A stretch of 64,000 nt of DNA, taken from the NCBI RefSeq assembly GCF_007655255.1, contig NZ_VMYE01000009.1, positions 62,001 through 126,000 of the forward strand. The letters are read 5' to 3'. Position numbers and translations under genes: made by a program. The stretch comes from Extensimonas perlucida (lineage in GTDB: Bacteria > Pseudomonadota > Gammaproteobacteria > Burkholderiales > Burkholderiaceae_C). Below the pieces are notes generated by a model. It did no database searches, was not told where the DNA came from, and saw nothing but the letters and a program-made list of their open reading frames with translations. How positions within the stretch are numbered: position 1 is the stretch's first letter; the number at the start of each line of letters is the position of its first letter. Positions 20,046 to 28,526 of the stretch are shown one piece after another.

Positions 20046-20120
20046 GGGTGATTAGCTCAGCGGTAGAGCACTGCCTTCACACGGCAGGGGTCACATGTTC
20101 GATCCATGTATCACCCACCA
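20046..20120 (+). tRNA. tRNA-Val (anticodon CAC), copy 1
   Basis: A 75-base cloverleaf: the acceptor GGGTGAT pairs with ATCACCC, the D arm contains TAGCTCAGCGGTAGAGCA, the anticodon stem CTGCC/GGCAG encloses the loop TTCACAC with anticodon CAC (reads GTG), and the T arm has TTCGATC. The CCA end is encoded. It is identical to the second copy downstream. Confidence 0.96.
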
Positions 20121-20199
20121 ATCTTGCGCTGCGTGCACCGCGGCTTTCGATGAGACCGTGCGTGGCGCAGGCAAATGGGTGCATTTGGTGAATGCGTTT

Positions 20200-20274
20200 G
20201 GGTGATTAGCTCAGCGGTAGAGCACTGCCTTCACACGGCAGGGGTCACATGTTCGATCCATGTATCACCCACCA
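20200..20274 (+). tRNA. tRNA-Val (anticodon CAC), copy 2
   Basis: Identical over all 75 bases to the copy at 20046, with CCA encoded. The 79-base spacer between them is unrelated and contains no gene. Both are probably on one transcript that ends at the terminator at 20319. GTG is the main valine codon in this window, so a doubled gene makes sense. Confidence 0.96.
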
Positions 20275-20318
20275 GATTCGCTTCACCCAAAATTCCACAC
20301 ACACAGTCAGTCTTGCTT

Positions 20319-20363
20319 AGCCCGATCAAAGGCAGTCTGCCTTGTCCATTCGGGCTTTTTTTT
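20319..20363 (+). terminator. Terminator of the tRNA transcript
   Basis: An outer stem AGCCCGA (20319-20325) with TCGGGCT (20350-20356) encloses a perfect inner stem AAGGCAG-T-CTGCCTT (20329-20343). Eight T residues follow. The rfbB start is 125 bases further on, in a stretch that also holds a TAGAAT -10-like hexamer at about 20401. Confidence 0.88.
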
Positions 20364-20488
20364 CGAGCCCGATGAGGGGCGCGCGCGCCGGGTGCTTGAG
20401 TAGAATCTTCGCGATTCTCTGCTTTGGGCATCGTGGTGGGCGCATTGGGTGCATCTGCACGGCGCTTCCCCAAGCCCCCACCCAACCC

Positions 20489-21592
20489 ATGACCCTCCTC
20501 GTCACCGGCGGCGCCGGCTTCATCGGCAGCAACTTCGTACTCGACTGGCTTGCGCAAAACGACGAGTCCATCGTCAACCTCGACAAACTCACCTACGCCG
20601 GCAACCTGCAAAACCTGGCCAGCCTGCAGGACGACGCGCGCCACATCTTCGTGCACGGCGACATCGGCGACAGCGAGCTGCTCGAGCGCCTGCTCGCAGA
20701 GCACCGCCCGCGCGCCGTGCTGCACTTCGCGGCCGAAAGCCACGTCGATCGCAGCATCCACGGGCCCGAAGACTTCATCCACACCAACGTGCTCGGCACC
20801 TTCAGGCTTTTGGACGCCGCAAGGCAATACTGGCAAGCGCTAGAAGCTCCTGAAAAAGAAGCATTCCGCTTCCTGCACGTGAGCACCGACGAAGTCTATG
20901 GCTCGCTCGCCGCAGACGCGCCCGCGTTCACCGAGCAGCACTGCTACGAGCCCAACAGCCCCTACAGCGCGAGCAAGGCCGCCAGCGACCACCTCGTGCG
21001 CGCCTGGCACCACACCTACGGTCTGCCCGTGCTCACCACCAACTGCAGCAACAACTACGGGCCCTACCACTTCCCCGAAAAACTCATCCCCTTGTGCATC
21101 CACCATGCGCTCGCGGGCCAACCCTTGCCGATCTACGGCGACGGCCGGCAGATCCGCGATTGGCTCTACGTGCAAGACCACTGCAGCGCCATCCGCCGCG
21201 TGCTCGCCGCAGGCCGCGTGGGCGAGACCTACAACATCGGCGGCTGGAACGAAAAAACCAACCTCGAAGTCGTGCAAACCCTGTGCGCCATCCTCGACGA
21301 GCTTGCGCCGCGCGCCGACGGCCAGTCTTACGCGCAGCAAATCACCTTCGTGCAAGACCGCCCCGGCCACGATCGCCGCTACGCCATAGACGCGAGCAAA
21401 CTCGAACGCGAACTCGGCTGGAAGCCCGCCGAAACCTTTGCCAGCGGCATCCGCAAAACCGTGCAGTGGTACCTGGCCCACCAGGACTGGGTGCGCAATG
21501 TCACCAGCGGCGCCTACCGCCAGTGGATCGACCTGCAGTACGCCAGCCCCGAGGCCGACACCAACAACCGCACCAACAAGGAGGCCGCATGA
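20489..21592 (+). CDS. rfbB: dTDP-glucose 4,6-dehydratase
   Basis: A 367-residue extended SDR. The NAD motif is [10 protein letters not shown] at the N-terminus, the catalytic triad includes STDEVYG and YSASKAASD, and [18 protein letters not shown] is typical of RmlB. It converts dTDP-glucose to dTDP-4-keto-6-deoxyglucose for rhamnose and related sugars. ATG 20489 is chosen for the family N-terminus [12 protein letters not shown] stretch at 20835-20850 resembles the dispersed repeat, yet codes the expected protein. The stop overlaps the next start (ATGA). Confidence 0.96.
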   Translation: MTLLVTGGAGFIGSNFVLDWLAQNDESIVNLDKLTYAGNLQNLASLQDDARHIFVHGDIGDSELLERLLAEHRPRAVLHFAAESHVDRSIHGPEDFIHTNVLGTFRLLDAARQYWQALEAPEKEAFRFLHVSTDEVYGSLAADAPAFTEQHCYEPNSPYSASKAASDHLVRAWHHTYGLPVLTTNCSNNYGPYHFPEKLIPLCIHHALAGQPLPIYGDGRQIRDWLYVQDHCSAIRRVLAAGRVGETYNIGGWNEKTNLEVVQTLCAILDELAPRADGQSYAQQITFVQDRPGHDRRYAIDASKLERELGWKPAETFASGIRKTVQWYLAHQDWVRNVTSGAYRQWIDLQYASPEADTNNRTNKEAA

Positions 21593-22470
21593 GCCCGCGC
21601 AAAGGCATCATCCTCGCCGGCGGCTCCGGCACGCGCCTGTACCCCGTCACGCAGGCCGTCTCCAAGCAGCTCATGCCCGTGTACGACAAGCCCATGGTCT
21701 ACTACCCGCTGAGCACGCTCATGCTCGCGGGCATCCGCGAGGTGCTCGTCATCAGCACACCGCAAGACACACCGCGCTTTGCCGAACTGCTGGGCGACGG
21801 CAGCCAGTGGGGCATGCAGCTGCACTACGCGGTGCAACCCAGCCCCGACGGGCTCGCGCAGGCGTTTCTGATCGGCGAAGCTTTTATCGGCAATGACCCA
21901 TCGGCGCTCGTGCTCGGCGACAACATCTTCTACGGCCACGACCTTGTCAAGCTGCTGCAAAGCGCGAACGCGCGCACCGCGGGCGCCACGGTCTTTGCCT
22001 ACCACGTGCAAGACCCCGAGCGCTACGGCGTGGCGGAGTTCGACGCCCAAGGCCGGGTGCTGTCCCTGGAGGAAAAGCCCGCGCAGCCCAAATCGAACTA
22101 CGCCGTCACCGGGCTCTACTTCTACGACCAGCAAGTGGTCGAGCTGGCGAAGGGCCTGAAGCCCTCGGCGCGTGGCGAGCTCGAAATCACCGATCTCAAC
22201 CGGCTGTATCTGCAGCAAGGGCAGTTGAGCGTCGAAATCATGGGCCGCGGCTACGCCTGGCTGGACACCGGCACGCACGACAGCTTGCTCGATGCTGCGA
22301 GCTTCATCGCCACCTTGCAAAAACGCCAGGGCCAGATGATCGCCTGCCCCGAAGAGATCGCCTACCTGCAGCGCTGGATAGACGCAGAGCAATTGCAGGC
22401 GCTGGCGGCGCCGCTGCGCAAGAGCGGCTACGGGCAGTATTTGCTGGGCCTGTTGAGCCCAAGCCACTGA
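21589..22470 (+). CDS. rfbA: Glucose-1-phosphate thymidylyltransferase
   Basis: A 293-residue nucleotidyltransferase that makes dTDP-glucose from dTTP and glucose 1-phosphate. The activation motif [11 protein letters not shown] is at residue 11, followed by [12 protein letters not shown] and LGDNIFYG. The start overlaps the rfbB stop by four bases, so the two are translationally coupled. The order here is rfbB-rfbA-rfbC, without the rfbD usually lying between B and A. Confidence 0.96.
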   Translation: MSPRKGIILAGGSGTRLYPVTQAVSKQLMPVYDKPMVYYPLSTLMLAGIREVLVISTPQDTPRFAELLGDGSQWGMQLHYAVQPSPDGLAQAFLIGEAFIGNDPSALVLGDNIFYGHDLVKLLQSANARTAGATVFAYHVQDPERYGVAEFDAQGRVLSLEEKPAQPKSNYAVTGLYFYDQQVVELAKGLKPSARGELEITDLNRLYLQQGQLSVEIMGRGYAWLDTGTHDSLLDAASFIATLQKRQGQMIACPEEIAYLQRWIDAEQLQALAAPLRKSGYGQYLLGLLSPSH

Positions 22471-22501
22471 AGCGCCCCTGGAACGCGCAACGAAACGCCT
22501 C

Positions 22502-23053
22502 ATGCCCTACCAAGTCACCCCCACCGCCTTGCCCGAAGTGCTCATCCTCGAACCCAAAGTCTTCGGCGACGAGCGCGGCTTCTTTTTTGAAAGCTACAAC
22601 CAGCGCGACTTCGCCCAGGCCACGGGCTTGCAGGTCGCATTCGTGCAGGATAACCACAGCCGCAGCGTAAAAAACGTGCTGCGCGGTCTGCATTATCAAA
22701 TTCAGCAGCCGCAAGGCAAGCTCGTGCGCGTGGTGCAGGGTGAAGTTTTCGACGTTGCCGTCGATCTCCGAAAAAAAAGCAAAACCTTTGGTCAGTGGGT
22801 AGGCGAAATCCTTTCGGCAGAAAACAAACGCCAGCTGTGGATTCCCGCCGGGTTTGCGCATGGCTTCGTCGTGCTCAGCGACACGGCGGAGTTTCTCTAC
22901 AAAACCACCGATTACTACGCCCCCGCGCACGAGCGCTGCATCCGCTGGGACGACCCGGCCATAGGCATCCGCTGGCCGATTGCCGCGCCGCCCATTCTTG
23001 CCGCCAAGGATGCGGCGGGCAAGCTGCTCGCCGAGGCCGAGGTGTTTGCTTGA
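22502..23053 (+). CDS. rfbC: dTDP-4-dehydrorhamnose 3,5-epimerase
   Basis: A 183-residue cupin-fold RmlC. The catalytic histidine lies in VLRGLHYQ, and the FVQDNHSRS and WIPAGFAHGFVVLSD motifs are conserved. It epimerises C3 and C5 of the keto-deoxysugar. It follows rfbA by 31 bases in the same direction. The reductase RmlD needed to finish dTDP-L-rhamnose is not in this window. Confidence 0.95.
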   Translation: MPYQVTPTALPEVLILEPKVFGDERGFFFESYNQRDFAQATGLQVAFVQDNHSRSVKNVLRGLHYQIQQPQGKLVRVVQGEVFDVAVDLRKKSKTFGQWVGEILSAENKRQLWIPAGFAHGFVVLSDTAEFLYKTTDYYAPAHERCIRWDDPAIGIRWPIAAPPILAAKDAAGKLLAEAEVFA

Positions 23054-23086
23054 GCCACCAAGCGGACTTCCCGGAAAAGTAGAGCC

Positions 23087-24235
23087 GTGGCGCATTCCAT
23101 CGATAGCGCCGACTGCGTCGTGATCGGCGCGGGCGTGGTCGGGCTCGCGGTGGCGCGCGCCTTGGCCTTGGCGGGGCGCGAGGTGCTGGTGCTCGAGGCG
23201 CAGGGCACGATCGGCACGGGCACGAGCGCGCGCAACAGCGAGGTGATCCACGCAGGCCTGTATTACCCGCCAGATTCACTCAAAGCGCGGTTGTGCGTGC
23301 GCGGGCGCGACTTGCTCTACGCCTATTGCGCGGCGCGTGGCGTGCCGCATAGGCGCTGCGGCAAACTCATCGTGGCAACGGCGTCGCACGAACTGGAGCG
23401 GCTGGAGGCGCTGGCGCAGCGCGCAGCCGCAAACGGCGTGCACGATTTGCAGTGGCTGGACGCCGCGGCGGCGCGCGCGCTCGAACCTGCGCTTGCTTGC
23501 GCGGCGGCGCTGCATTCGCCGAGCACCGGCATCATCGACAGCCACGCGCTCATGCTGGCCTTGCAAGGCGACCTCGAGCGCGCGGGTGGCATGGTCGTTT
23601 TGCATTCCAAGGTAAATTCGGCCAAGGTGCTTGATGGACGTGCGCAAGAAGCTATTCTTTTGGAGGTCCACGAGGGCACATTGTTGCAGGCGCGTACGGT
23701 GGTCAACGCCGCCGGGCTGCAGGCTTGCGCCTTGGCGCGGCGCTTTGCCGGGCTCGACCCGCGCCACGTGCCCATGCCTTGCTTTGCCAAGGGCAACTAC
23801 TTCACGCTCACAGGAAAGGCGCCGTTTCGCCGCCTGATTTACCCCGTGCCGCAGGAGGGCGGCCTTGGCGTGCACCTGACGCTCGACCTGGCCGGGCGGG
23901 CCAAGTTCGGGCCGGACGTACAGTGGCTCAAAGGGGGCGATGGATTCGATGCGCCCGACGACTTCACGGTGGACGCCGCGCGCGCCGCAGCGTTTGCTGG
24001 CGCGGTGCGCAAATACTGGCCCGGTTTGCCAGGCGGCGCGCTGGCCCCTGGATACGCTGGCATTCGCCCCAAGATCAAAATCGATGGCGCCATCGCCGAT
24101 GATTTTTACATCGCCGGGCCGCAGCAGCATGGCGTGCGTGGGCTGGTCAACCTGTTCGGTATCGAGTCGCCAGGCCTGACCAGTGCGCTGGCGATCGCCG
24201 AGTGGGTGCTGCAGTTGCTCGCCGACGCGGCATAA
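23087..24235 (+). CDS. FAD-dependent oxidoreductase, L-2-hydroxyglutarate oxidase (LhgO)-like
   Basis: A 382-residue DAO-fold flavoenzyme. The FAD-binding motif [15 protein letters not shown] is at residue 12, followed by [15 protein letters not shown], which is characteristic of the LhgO/YgaF group. Members oxidise L-2-hydroxyglutarate or similar 2-hydroxyacids and pass electrons to the quinone pool. The start is GTG with a weak site (GGAAAAG). Near 23626-23660 the gene is built from a copy of the dispersed repeat, coding residues around [13 protein letters not shown] in a surface-loop position. No link to the rfb genes is evident beyond orientation. Confidence 0.85.
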   Translation: MAHSIDSADCVVIGAGVVGLAVARALALAGREVLVLEAQGTIGTGTSARNSEVIHAGLYYPPDSLKARLCVRGRDLLYAYCAARGVPHRRCGKLIVATASHELERLEALAQRAAANGVHDLQWLDAAAARALEPALACAAALHSPSTGIIDSHALMLALQGDLERAGGMVVLHSKVNSAKVLDGRAQEAILLEVHEGTLLQARTVVNAAGLQACALARRFAGLDPRHVPMPCFAKGNYFTLTGKAPFRRLIYPVPQEGGLGVHLTLDLAGRAKFGPDVQWLKGGDGFDAPDDFTVDAARAAAFAGAVRKYWPGLPGGALAPGYAGIRPKIKIDGAIADDFYIAGPQQHGVRGLVNLFGIESPGLTSALAIAEWVLQLLADAA

Positions 24236-24265
24236 GCCATGATCACGCGGTCTTGACTTGCGTCA

Positions 24266-24294
24266 TTGAGGGATTTGCGGCCAGCGGCTAAGAT
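24266..24294 (+). promoter_or_regulatory. Predicted sigma70 promoter of the YqjD-type operon
   Basis: TTGAGG (24266-24271) and TAAGAT (24289-24294) are separated by 17 bases and lie 72 bases before the first start codon. The promoter is predicted by eye from hexamer match and spacing only. Confidence 0.5.
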
Positions 24295-24366
24295 GCTTCT
24301 GACCGTGCGAGGCTTGGTTTGTGCGGCTCGGTTGCTATTTTGTTTTCACTTTACTGAAAGGCTTGT

Positions 24367-24666
24367 ATGACGACCTCCATCAACTCCACCCAGGCAGAAC
24401 TCGAGAAACTGGTCGCCGACCTGCGCGGCTTGATCGCCAGCAAAGACCTCGACGCCGTGCCGGAAATCAAAGTGCTGCGCCAGCGCATCGACGACGGCAT
24501 GCACTCGGTGCGCGAGGCCACCGTGCGCGCCGCGCACGAGGCCGCGCGCCAGGCCAAGGACGCCGCGCTGGCAGCCGACCGTTACGCGCACGACGAGCCC
24601 TGGCGTCTGGCTGGTGCCGCGCTCGCCATTGGCACGCTCGTGGGTTTCGTGCTTGGCCGCCGCTGA
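24367..24666 (+). CDS. DUF883 (YqjD/ElaB)-type ribosome- and membrane-associated protein
   Basis: A 99-residue protein with a helical, charged N-terminal two-thirds (residues 5-70, likely coiled coil) and one C-terminal membrane segment (RLAGAALAIGTLVGFVLGRR) that ends in GRR, the hallmark of the DUF883 family. E. coli members are tail-anchored to the inner membrane and bind ribosomes in stationary phase. The gene is first of three that correspond to yqjD-yqjE-yqjK. Confidence 0.85.
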   Translation: MTTSINSTQAELEKLVADLRGLIASKDLDAVPEIKVLRQRIDDGMHSVREATVRAAHEAARQAKDAALAADRYAHDEPWRLAGAALAIGTLVGFVLGRR

Positions 24667-24708
24667 TCGGCGTGGCACGGCGATGTCCCACCGTTCTTGG
24701 GCGGCAGC

Positions 24709-25104
24709 ATGAACTGGCTTTCGCTGCTCGGGCTCGATGAATGGTTGGCGCGCTGGCATACCTCGCTGCGCGAAGGGGCTGTCGCCGCCGAAGACCGCTT
24801 CGAGCTCGCGCGCCTTGAGTGGGAACAGCTCAAGCGCCACGGGTTCACGTTGCTGCTATTGGGCGTGGCGCTGCTCGTGCTCGCGGTGGTGGTGTTTGTG
24901 AGCCTGTCGGCGGCTGTGTTGCTGCAGTTTTGGGACAGTCCTCAGCGTGCGCTCGTCGCGTGGCTCGTGGCGCTTGCGTGGTTGCTGTTGTGGGTGGGCG
25001 CGGTGGCCTGGGGCTGGTCTTTGGTGCAGCGCTGCCGCAACGCCTTCGCCCTCACACAGCGCGAATTGGCGCAAGACTGGCGTGAGTTCAAGGAGCGTTT
25101 GTGA
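24709..25104 (+). CDS. Phage-holin-superfamily protein of YqjE type (DUF1469)
   Basis: A 131-residue protein with two long hydrophobic segments (about residues 45-70 and 82-105) flanked by charged helices, the layout of YqjE. It starts at ATG 24709; an in-frame start 12 bases upstream is possible. Function is unknown beyond membrane location. Its stop overlaps the next start. Confidence 0.8.
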   Translation: MNWLSLLGLDEWLARWHTSLREGAVAAEDRFELARLEWEQLKRHGFTLLLLGVALLVLAVVVFVSLSAAVLLQFWDSPQRALVAWLVALAWLLLWVGAVAWGWSLVQRCRNAFALTQRELAQDWREFKERL

Positions 25105-25460
25105 TGTGCGCCGACAAATCTGCCCCGGCAACTTTGGATGTGACGCCTGCGCAGCAGCGCGTGCTCGAGCGCATCGCCGTGCAACGCGAACGTCTGCGCG
25201 CACGCCGCGCCGCACGGCGGCAGGCGCAAGCGCGCACGCACGAGGCGGCAAACGCCGCCACGGCTGCGGCCGATGGCTCTGCACCGGGGGGCTTGTACCC
25301 CCCCGATGCTTCCTTTGCCGAGCGCCTGGCCTTGTTTGCGCGCGCCCACCCCGCGGTCGCGGGCACGGCGGTGGCGGCTCTCATCGCTGCCGCGGGTCCG
25401 CGTCGCGTGCTGCGCTGGGTGACGGTCGCGTTGCCTTGGATCTTGCGTTTGCGTGGGTGA
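25104..25460 (+). CDS. YqjK-like hypothetical protein
   Basis: A 118-residue arginine- and alanine-rich protein. Residues 15-55 form a basic helix (many RAR repeats), and a moderately hydrophobic helix lies at the C-terminus. The start overlaps the preceding stop (TGATG), so it is coupled to the YqjE-type gene. Its place as third gene matches yqjK of E. coli, whose role is unknown; sequence similarity is too weak to be certain. Confidence 0.65.
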   Translation: MCADKSAPATLDVTPAQQRVLERIAVQRERLRARRAARRQAQARTHEAANAATAAADGSAPGGLYPPDASFAERLALFARAHPAVAGTAVAALIAAAGPRRVLRWVTVALPWILRLRG

Positions 25461-25492
25461 GGGCAGGGCATTGCCCCCAAAATCCTGATTTC

Positions 25493-26557
25493 TTACCGCA
25501 TCCCTTGGATCGCCCGCGCAGCCTCTGCGACCAGCGCAGGGCCGCGGTAGATCAGGCCGGTGTAAATCTGCACCGCGTCGGCGCCGGCGCGGATTTTGCT
25601 TTGCGCGTCTGCCGCGCTCAGGATGCCGCCCACGCCAATGATGGGAAAGCGGCTGCCCAGCGCCGCGCGCAATTGGCGGATCACTTGGTTGCTGGCCTCG
25701 AGCAGTGGCGCGCCGCTCAGGCCCCCGGCTTCGTCGGCGTGGGGTAGCCCTTGGACCTTGTCGCGGCGGATCGTGGTGTTGGTGGCGATCACGCCGTCCA
25801 TGCCATGGCGCTGCAGCGCGGCGGCGATCACGGCGACTTGCGCCTCGTCGAGGTCGGGCGCGATCTTGAGGAAGATGGGCACGCGCCGCGCCTTGCCGGC
25901 TGCGTCGCGCTGCTGCTGCGCGAGCGCCTCGCGCCGTTCGGCGAGCGCAGACAGCAGCGCATCGAGCGCAGCGTCGCTTTGCAGGGTGCGCAGGTTTTGC
26001 GTGTTGGGCGAGCTGATGTTGACGGTGACGTAGTCGGCGTGCGGATAGACGCCCTCGAGTCCGATGAGATAGTCGCGCGTGGCATCCTCGATGGGAGTGC
26101 TTGCGTTCTTGCCGATGTTGAGCCCGAGCAGCATGGTGCCGGGCGCGCGGCGCAGGCGCGAGCGTTGCACGTTGCGCACGAAGGCATCCAGCCCTTCGTT
26201 GTTGAAGCCGAGCCGGTTGATCAGCGCCTGCGCCTCGGGCAGGCGGAACATGCGCGGCTTGGGGTTGCCGGGCTGCGGCTTGGGTGTGACGGTGCCGACT
26301 TCGACGAAGCCAAAGCCCATGCGGCCCAGCGCGTCTATGCAGCGCGCGTTTTTGTCCAGCCCTGCGGCCAGGCCCACACGGTTCGGAAAGCGCAGGCCCG
26401 CGAGCTCTATCGGGTCTTGCACGGTTTCGCTGCACCAGGCCCACTGCAGCGGCGTGTGCTGGCCGCGCTCGAGCAGTGCGAGCGTGTGTTCGTGGGCGGT
26501 TTCTGCGTCCATGCGAAACAGCACGGCGCGGGCGAGGGCGTAAGGGAGCAGGGACAT
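25493..26557 (-). CDS. pyrD: Dihydroorotate dehydrogenase (quinone), class 2
   Basis: A 354-residue membrane-associated flavoprotein of pyrimidine synthesis that oxidises dihydroorotate to orotate with ubiquinone. The N-terminal amphipathic helix typical of class 2 is present ([17 protein letters not shown]), as are [21 protein letters not shown] and the C-terminal IGVGGI and [14 protein letters not shown]-binding motifs. I choose the ATG at 26557 ([10 protein letters not shown]); a start 57 bases further upstream lacks homology. It is divergent from rpiA, with 60 bases between. Confidence 0.95.
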   Translation of the reverse strand: MSLLPYALARAVLFRMDAETAHEHTLALLERGQHTPLQWAWCSETVQDPIELAGLRFPNRVGLAAGLDKNARCIDALGRMGFGFVEVGTVTPKPQPGNPKPRMFRLPEAQALINRLGFNNEGLDAFVRNVQRSRLRRAPGTMLLGLNIGKNASTPIEDATRDYLIGLEGVYPHADYVTVNISSPNTQNLRTLQSDAALDALLSALAERREALAQQQRDAAGKARRVPIFLKIAPDLDEAQVAVIAAALQRHGMDGVIATNTTIRRDKVQGLPHADEAGGLSGAPLLEASNQVIRQLRAALGSRFPIIGVGGILSAADAQSKIRAGADAVQIYTGLIYRGPALVAEAARAIQGMR

Positions 26558-26617
26558 GAAGAGATAATTCGAAGTTTTCGCGATTTTCCCCCACGCATCC
26601 CCTCCCAAAAGCACGCC

Positions 26618-27325
26618 ATGACCTCATTGATGTCCCTATCTTCTTCTGCCCCGACCCAGGACGAGCTCAAGACCCTCGTGGGACGGGCGGCTTTGCAGTA
26701 CGTGGAGCCGGGCAGCATCGTCGGCGTGGGCACGGGCTCCACGGTGAACAAGTTCATCGACGCGCTTGCCGACGTCAAACAGCGCATCCGCGGCGCGGTG
26801 TCCAGCTCCGAGGCCAGCACGGCGCGGCTGCGCGCGCTGGGCATTGCGGTGTTCGACGCGAACGAGGTCGATGCGCTGGCGGTGTATATCGACGGCGCCG
26901 ACGAGATCGACGGGCGCGGCTACATGATCAAAGGCGGCGGCGCGGCGCTCACGCGCGAAAAAATCGTCGCGTCCATGGCCGCGCAGTTCGTGTGCATTGC
27001 CGACGCTTCCAAGCAGGTCGAGGTGCTGGGGCGTTTTCCGCTGCCCGTGGAGGTGATCCCCATGGCCGCGCGCCAGATCACGCGCCGTTTTGCCGCATTG
27101 GGCGGGAAGGCGCGCCTGCGCCTGCAGGGCGGCGCGCCGCTCGTGACCGACAACGGCCAGCATCTGCTCGACGTGCACGGCCTGCGCATCGACGCGCCGC
27201 TGGCGTTCGAGTCCGAAGTGAACCAATGGCCGGGCGTGGTGACCGTGGGCGTGTTTGCGCACCAAAAGGCGACGCTGTGCCTGCTCGGCACGGCGCAAGG
27301 CGTGCAGACTTTGCGGTTCGATTGA
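26618..27325 (+). CDS. rpiA: Ribose-5-phosphate isomerase A
   Basis: A 235-residue RpiA that interconverts ribulose 5-phosphate and ribose 5-phosphate. The phosphate-binding GTGSTVNKF, the catalytic region YIDGADEID and the lysine in [13 protein letters not shown] are present. ATG 26618 is used; ATG 26630, four codons in, is an equal candidate. The stop codon overlaps the azlC start (TGATG). Confidence 0.95.
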   Translation: MTSLMSLSSSAPTQDELKTLVGRAALQYVEPGSIVGVGTGSTVNKFIDALADVKQRIRGAVSSSEASTARLRALGIAVFDANEVDALAVYIDGADEIDGRGYMIKGGGAALTREKIVASMAAQFVCIADASKQVEVLGRFPLPVEVIPMAARQITRRFAALGGKARLRLQGGAPLVTDNGQHLLDVHGLRIDAPLAFESEVNQWPGVVTVGVFAHQKATLCLLGTAQGVQTLRFD

Positions 27326-28125
27326 TGGCGCACCGTGAGCCGCAATGCGCCGGTGCTGCGCGCAGCGCGGACCTGTGCACTTCCCAGGTGCGCCCCTTCA
27401 CGCAAGGCTTGTTCGCCAGCTTGTCGATCGGTGCGGGCTACTTGCCCGTGGCGTTTTCGTTCGGGCTCGCGGCGCTGCAGGCGCAGCTTTCGCCGCCCGT
27501 GGCCTTGCTCGTGTCCGCACTCGTGTATGCCGGGGCGAGCCAGTTTGCGCTGGTGGCGCTCGTGGCCGCGGGCGGGTCGCTGCTGTCGGTGGTCGCCACG
27601 GTGGCCTTGATGAACGTGCGCCATGTGTTTTATGGGCCGGTGATCCTGGGCAAGCTGCGCGGCGATGCGCATCCCGGCAGTGGCGCCGCGGACGGTGCGG
27701 GCCAAACCAGCGGTGCGCAGGGTTTGGGCGTACCCTTGCCGCTGCTCGCGTTCGGCCTGACCGACGAGGTGTTTGCGCGCGCGGTGGGCGGCCTGTCGGC
27801 GGTGCCGCTGGCCGGGCGGCCTTACTGGTTCGCCGGGCTCGAACTCGGCGCCTATGCGAGCTGGCTGCTCGGCACGGCGCTGGGCGCGACGCTCGGGCAG
27901 CAGATGCTTGCGCAATCGGTCTTTTTGCGCGAGGTGCTCGCGTTCATCCTGCCGGCGCTGTTTTTCGCCTTGCTGCTCGAAATCATGCCCGGCACACGCC
28001 GGCTCGTGCTCTGGGGCGCGGGCCTTGCGACGGCGGCGCTGGCCTGTGTGCTGCCCGCCTACCTGGCGATGGTGGGCGGCATGTTGGCGGGGGCCGCGTT
28101 GGGTTACAGCAAAAAAAGCGCATGA
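27325..28125 (+). CDS. azlC: AzlC-family branched-chain amino acid exporter, large subunit
   Basis: A 266-residue integral membrane protein with about eight hydrophobic segments. The family motif SIGAGYLPVAFSFGLAA near residue 35 and the VALMNVRHVFYGP segment identify AzlC/YgaZ. It exports branched-chain amino acids together with the small AzlD subunit encoded next. The start overlaps the rpiA stop; the AzlD start overlaps its own stop, so the three genes are coupled. Confidence 0.9.
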   Translation: MAHREPQCAGAARSADLCTSQVRPFTQGLFASLSIGAGYLPVAFSFGLAALQAQLSPPVALLVSALVYAGASQFALVALVAAGGSLLSVVATVALMNVRHVFYGPVILGKLRGDAHPGSGAADGAGQTSGAQGLGVPLPLLAFGLTDEVFARAVGGLSAVPLAGRPYWFAGLELGAYASWLLGTALGATLGQQMLAQSVFLREVLAFILPALFFALLLEIMPGTRRLVLWGAGLATAALACVLPAYLAMVGGMLAGAALGYSKKSA

Positions 28126-28481
28126 CTTTGAATTTCTCTCACGAAACCCTGGCCATCGCAAGCGCGGCGATTTGTGGCGTGCTCACGTTTTTGATGCGCT
28201 GGCTGCCCCTGCGACACCCGCCGCAGCGCTCGCGCAGTGCACGCGGTCACGCCGTGTGGAGCATGCTGGGCGCGCTCGGGCCGGCGGCGATCATGGCCTT
28301 GCTCGTCGTCTCGGTATGGCCGTCGTCCGCGCAGTTGGCAGACGCGCCCACCTGGATCGCGCTCGCCGCCGGGCTGGGCACCGTGTGGCTGGTCAAGCGC
28401 TTTGCGGGTGGCATTGCGCTGCCGACTTTGCTTGCGGCGCTGGTGTATGGCGCCTGCCGGTATTTTTTGGTGGCTGCGTAG
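28122..28481 (+). CDS. azlD: AzlD-family branched-chain amino acid exporter, small subunit
   Basis: A 119-residue protein with four hydrophobic segments; LTFLMRWLPL near residue 22 and the C-terminal ALPTLLAALVYGACRYFL region fit AzlD/YgaH. It overlaps azlC by four bases. The convergent prlC gene begins 45 bases beyond; AGAAGG/CCTTCT inverted repeats in between may be a weak terminator. Confidence 0.88.
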   Translation: MTLNFSHETLAIASAAICGVLTFLMRWLPLRHPPQRSRSARGHAVWSMLGALGPAAIMALLVVSVWPSSAQLADAPTWIALAAGLGTVWLVKRFAGGIALPTLLAALVYGACRYFLVAA

Positions 28482-28526
28482 GCGAGAAGAAGGGGTGCTC
28501 CCTGCCTTCTGGATGGCGCAGGCCGG

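Noticed and set aside
20046-20274. Paired tRNA genes as attachment sites of an integrated element
   Set aside because: The segment between them is only 79 bases and no integrase or phage gene lies near.
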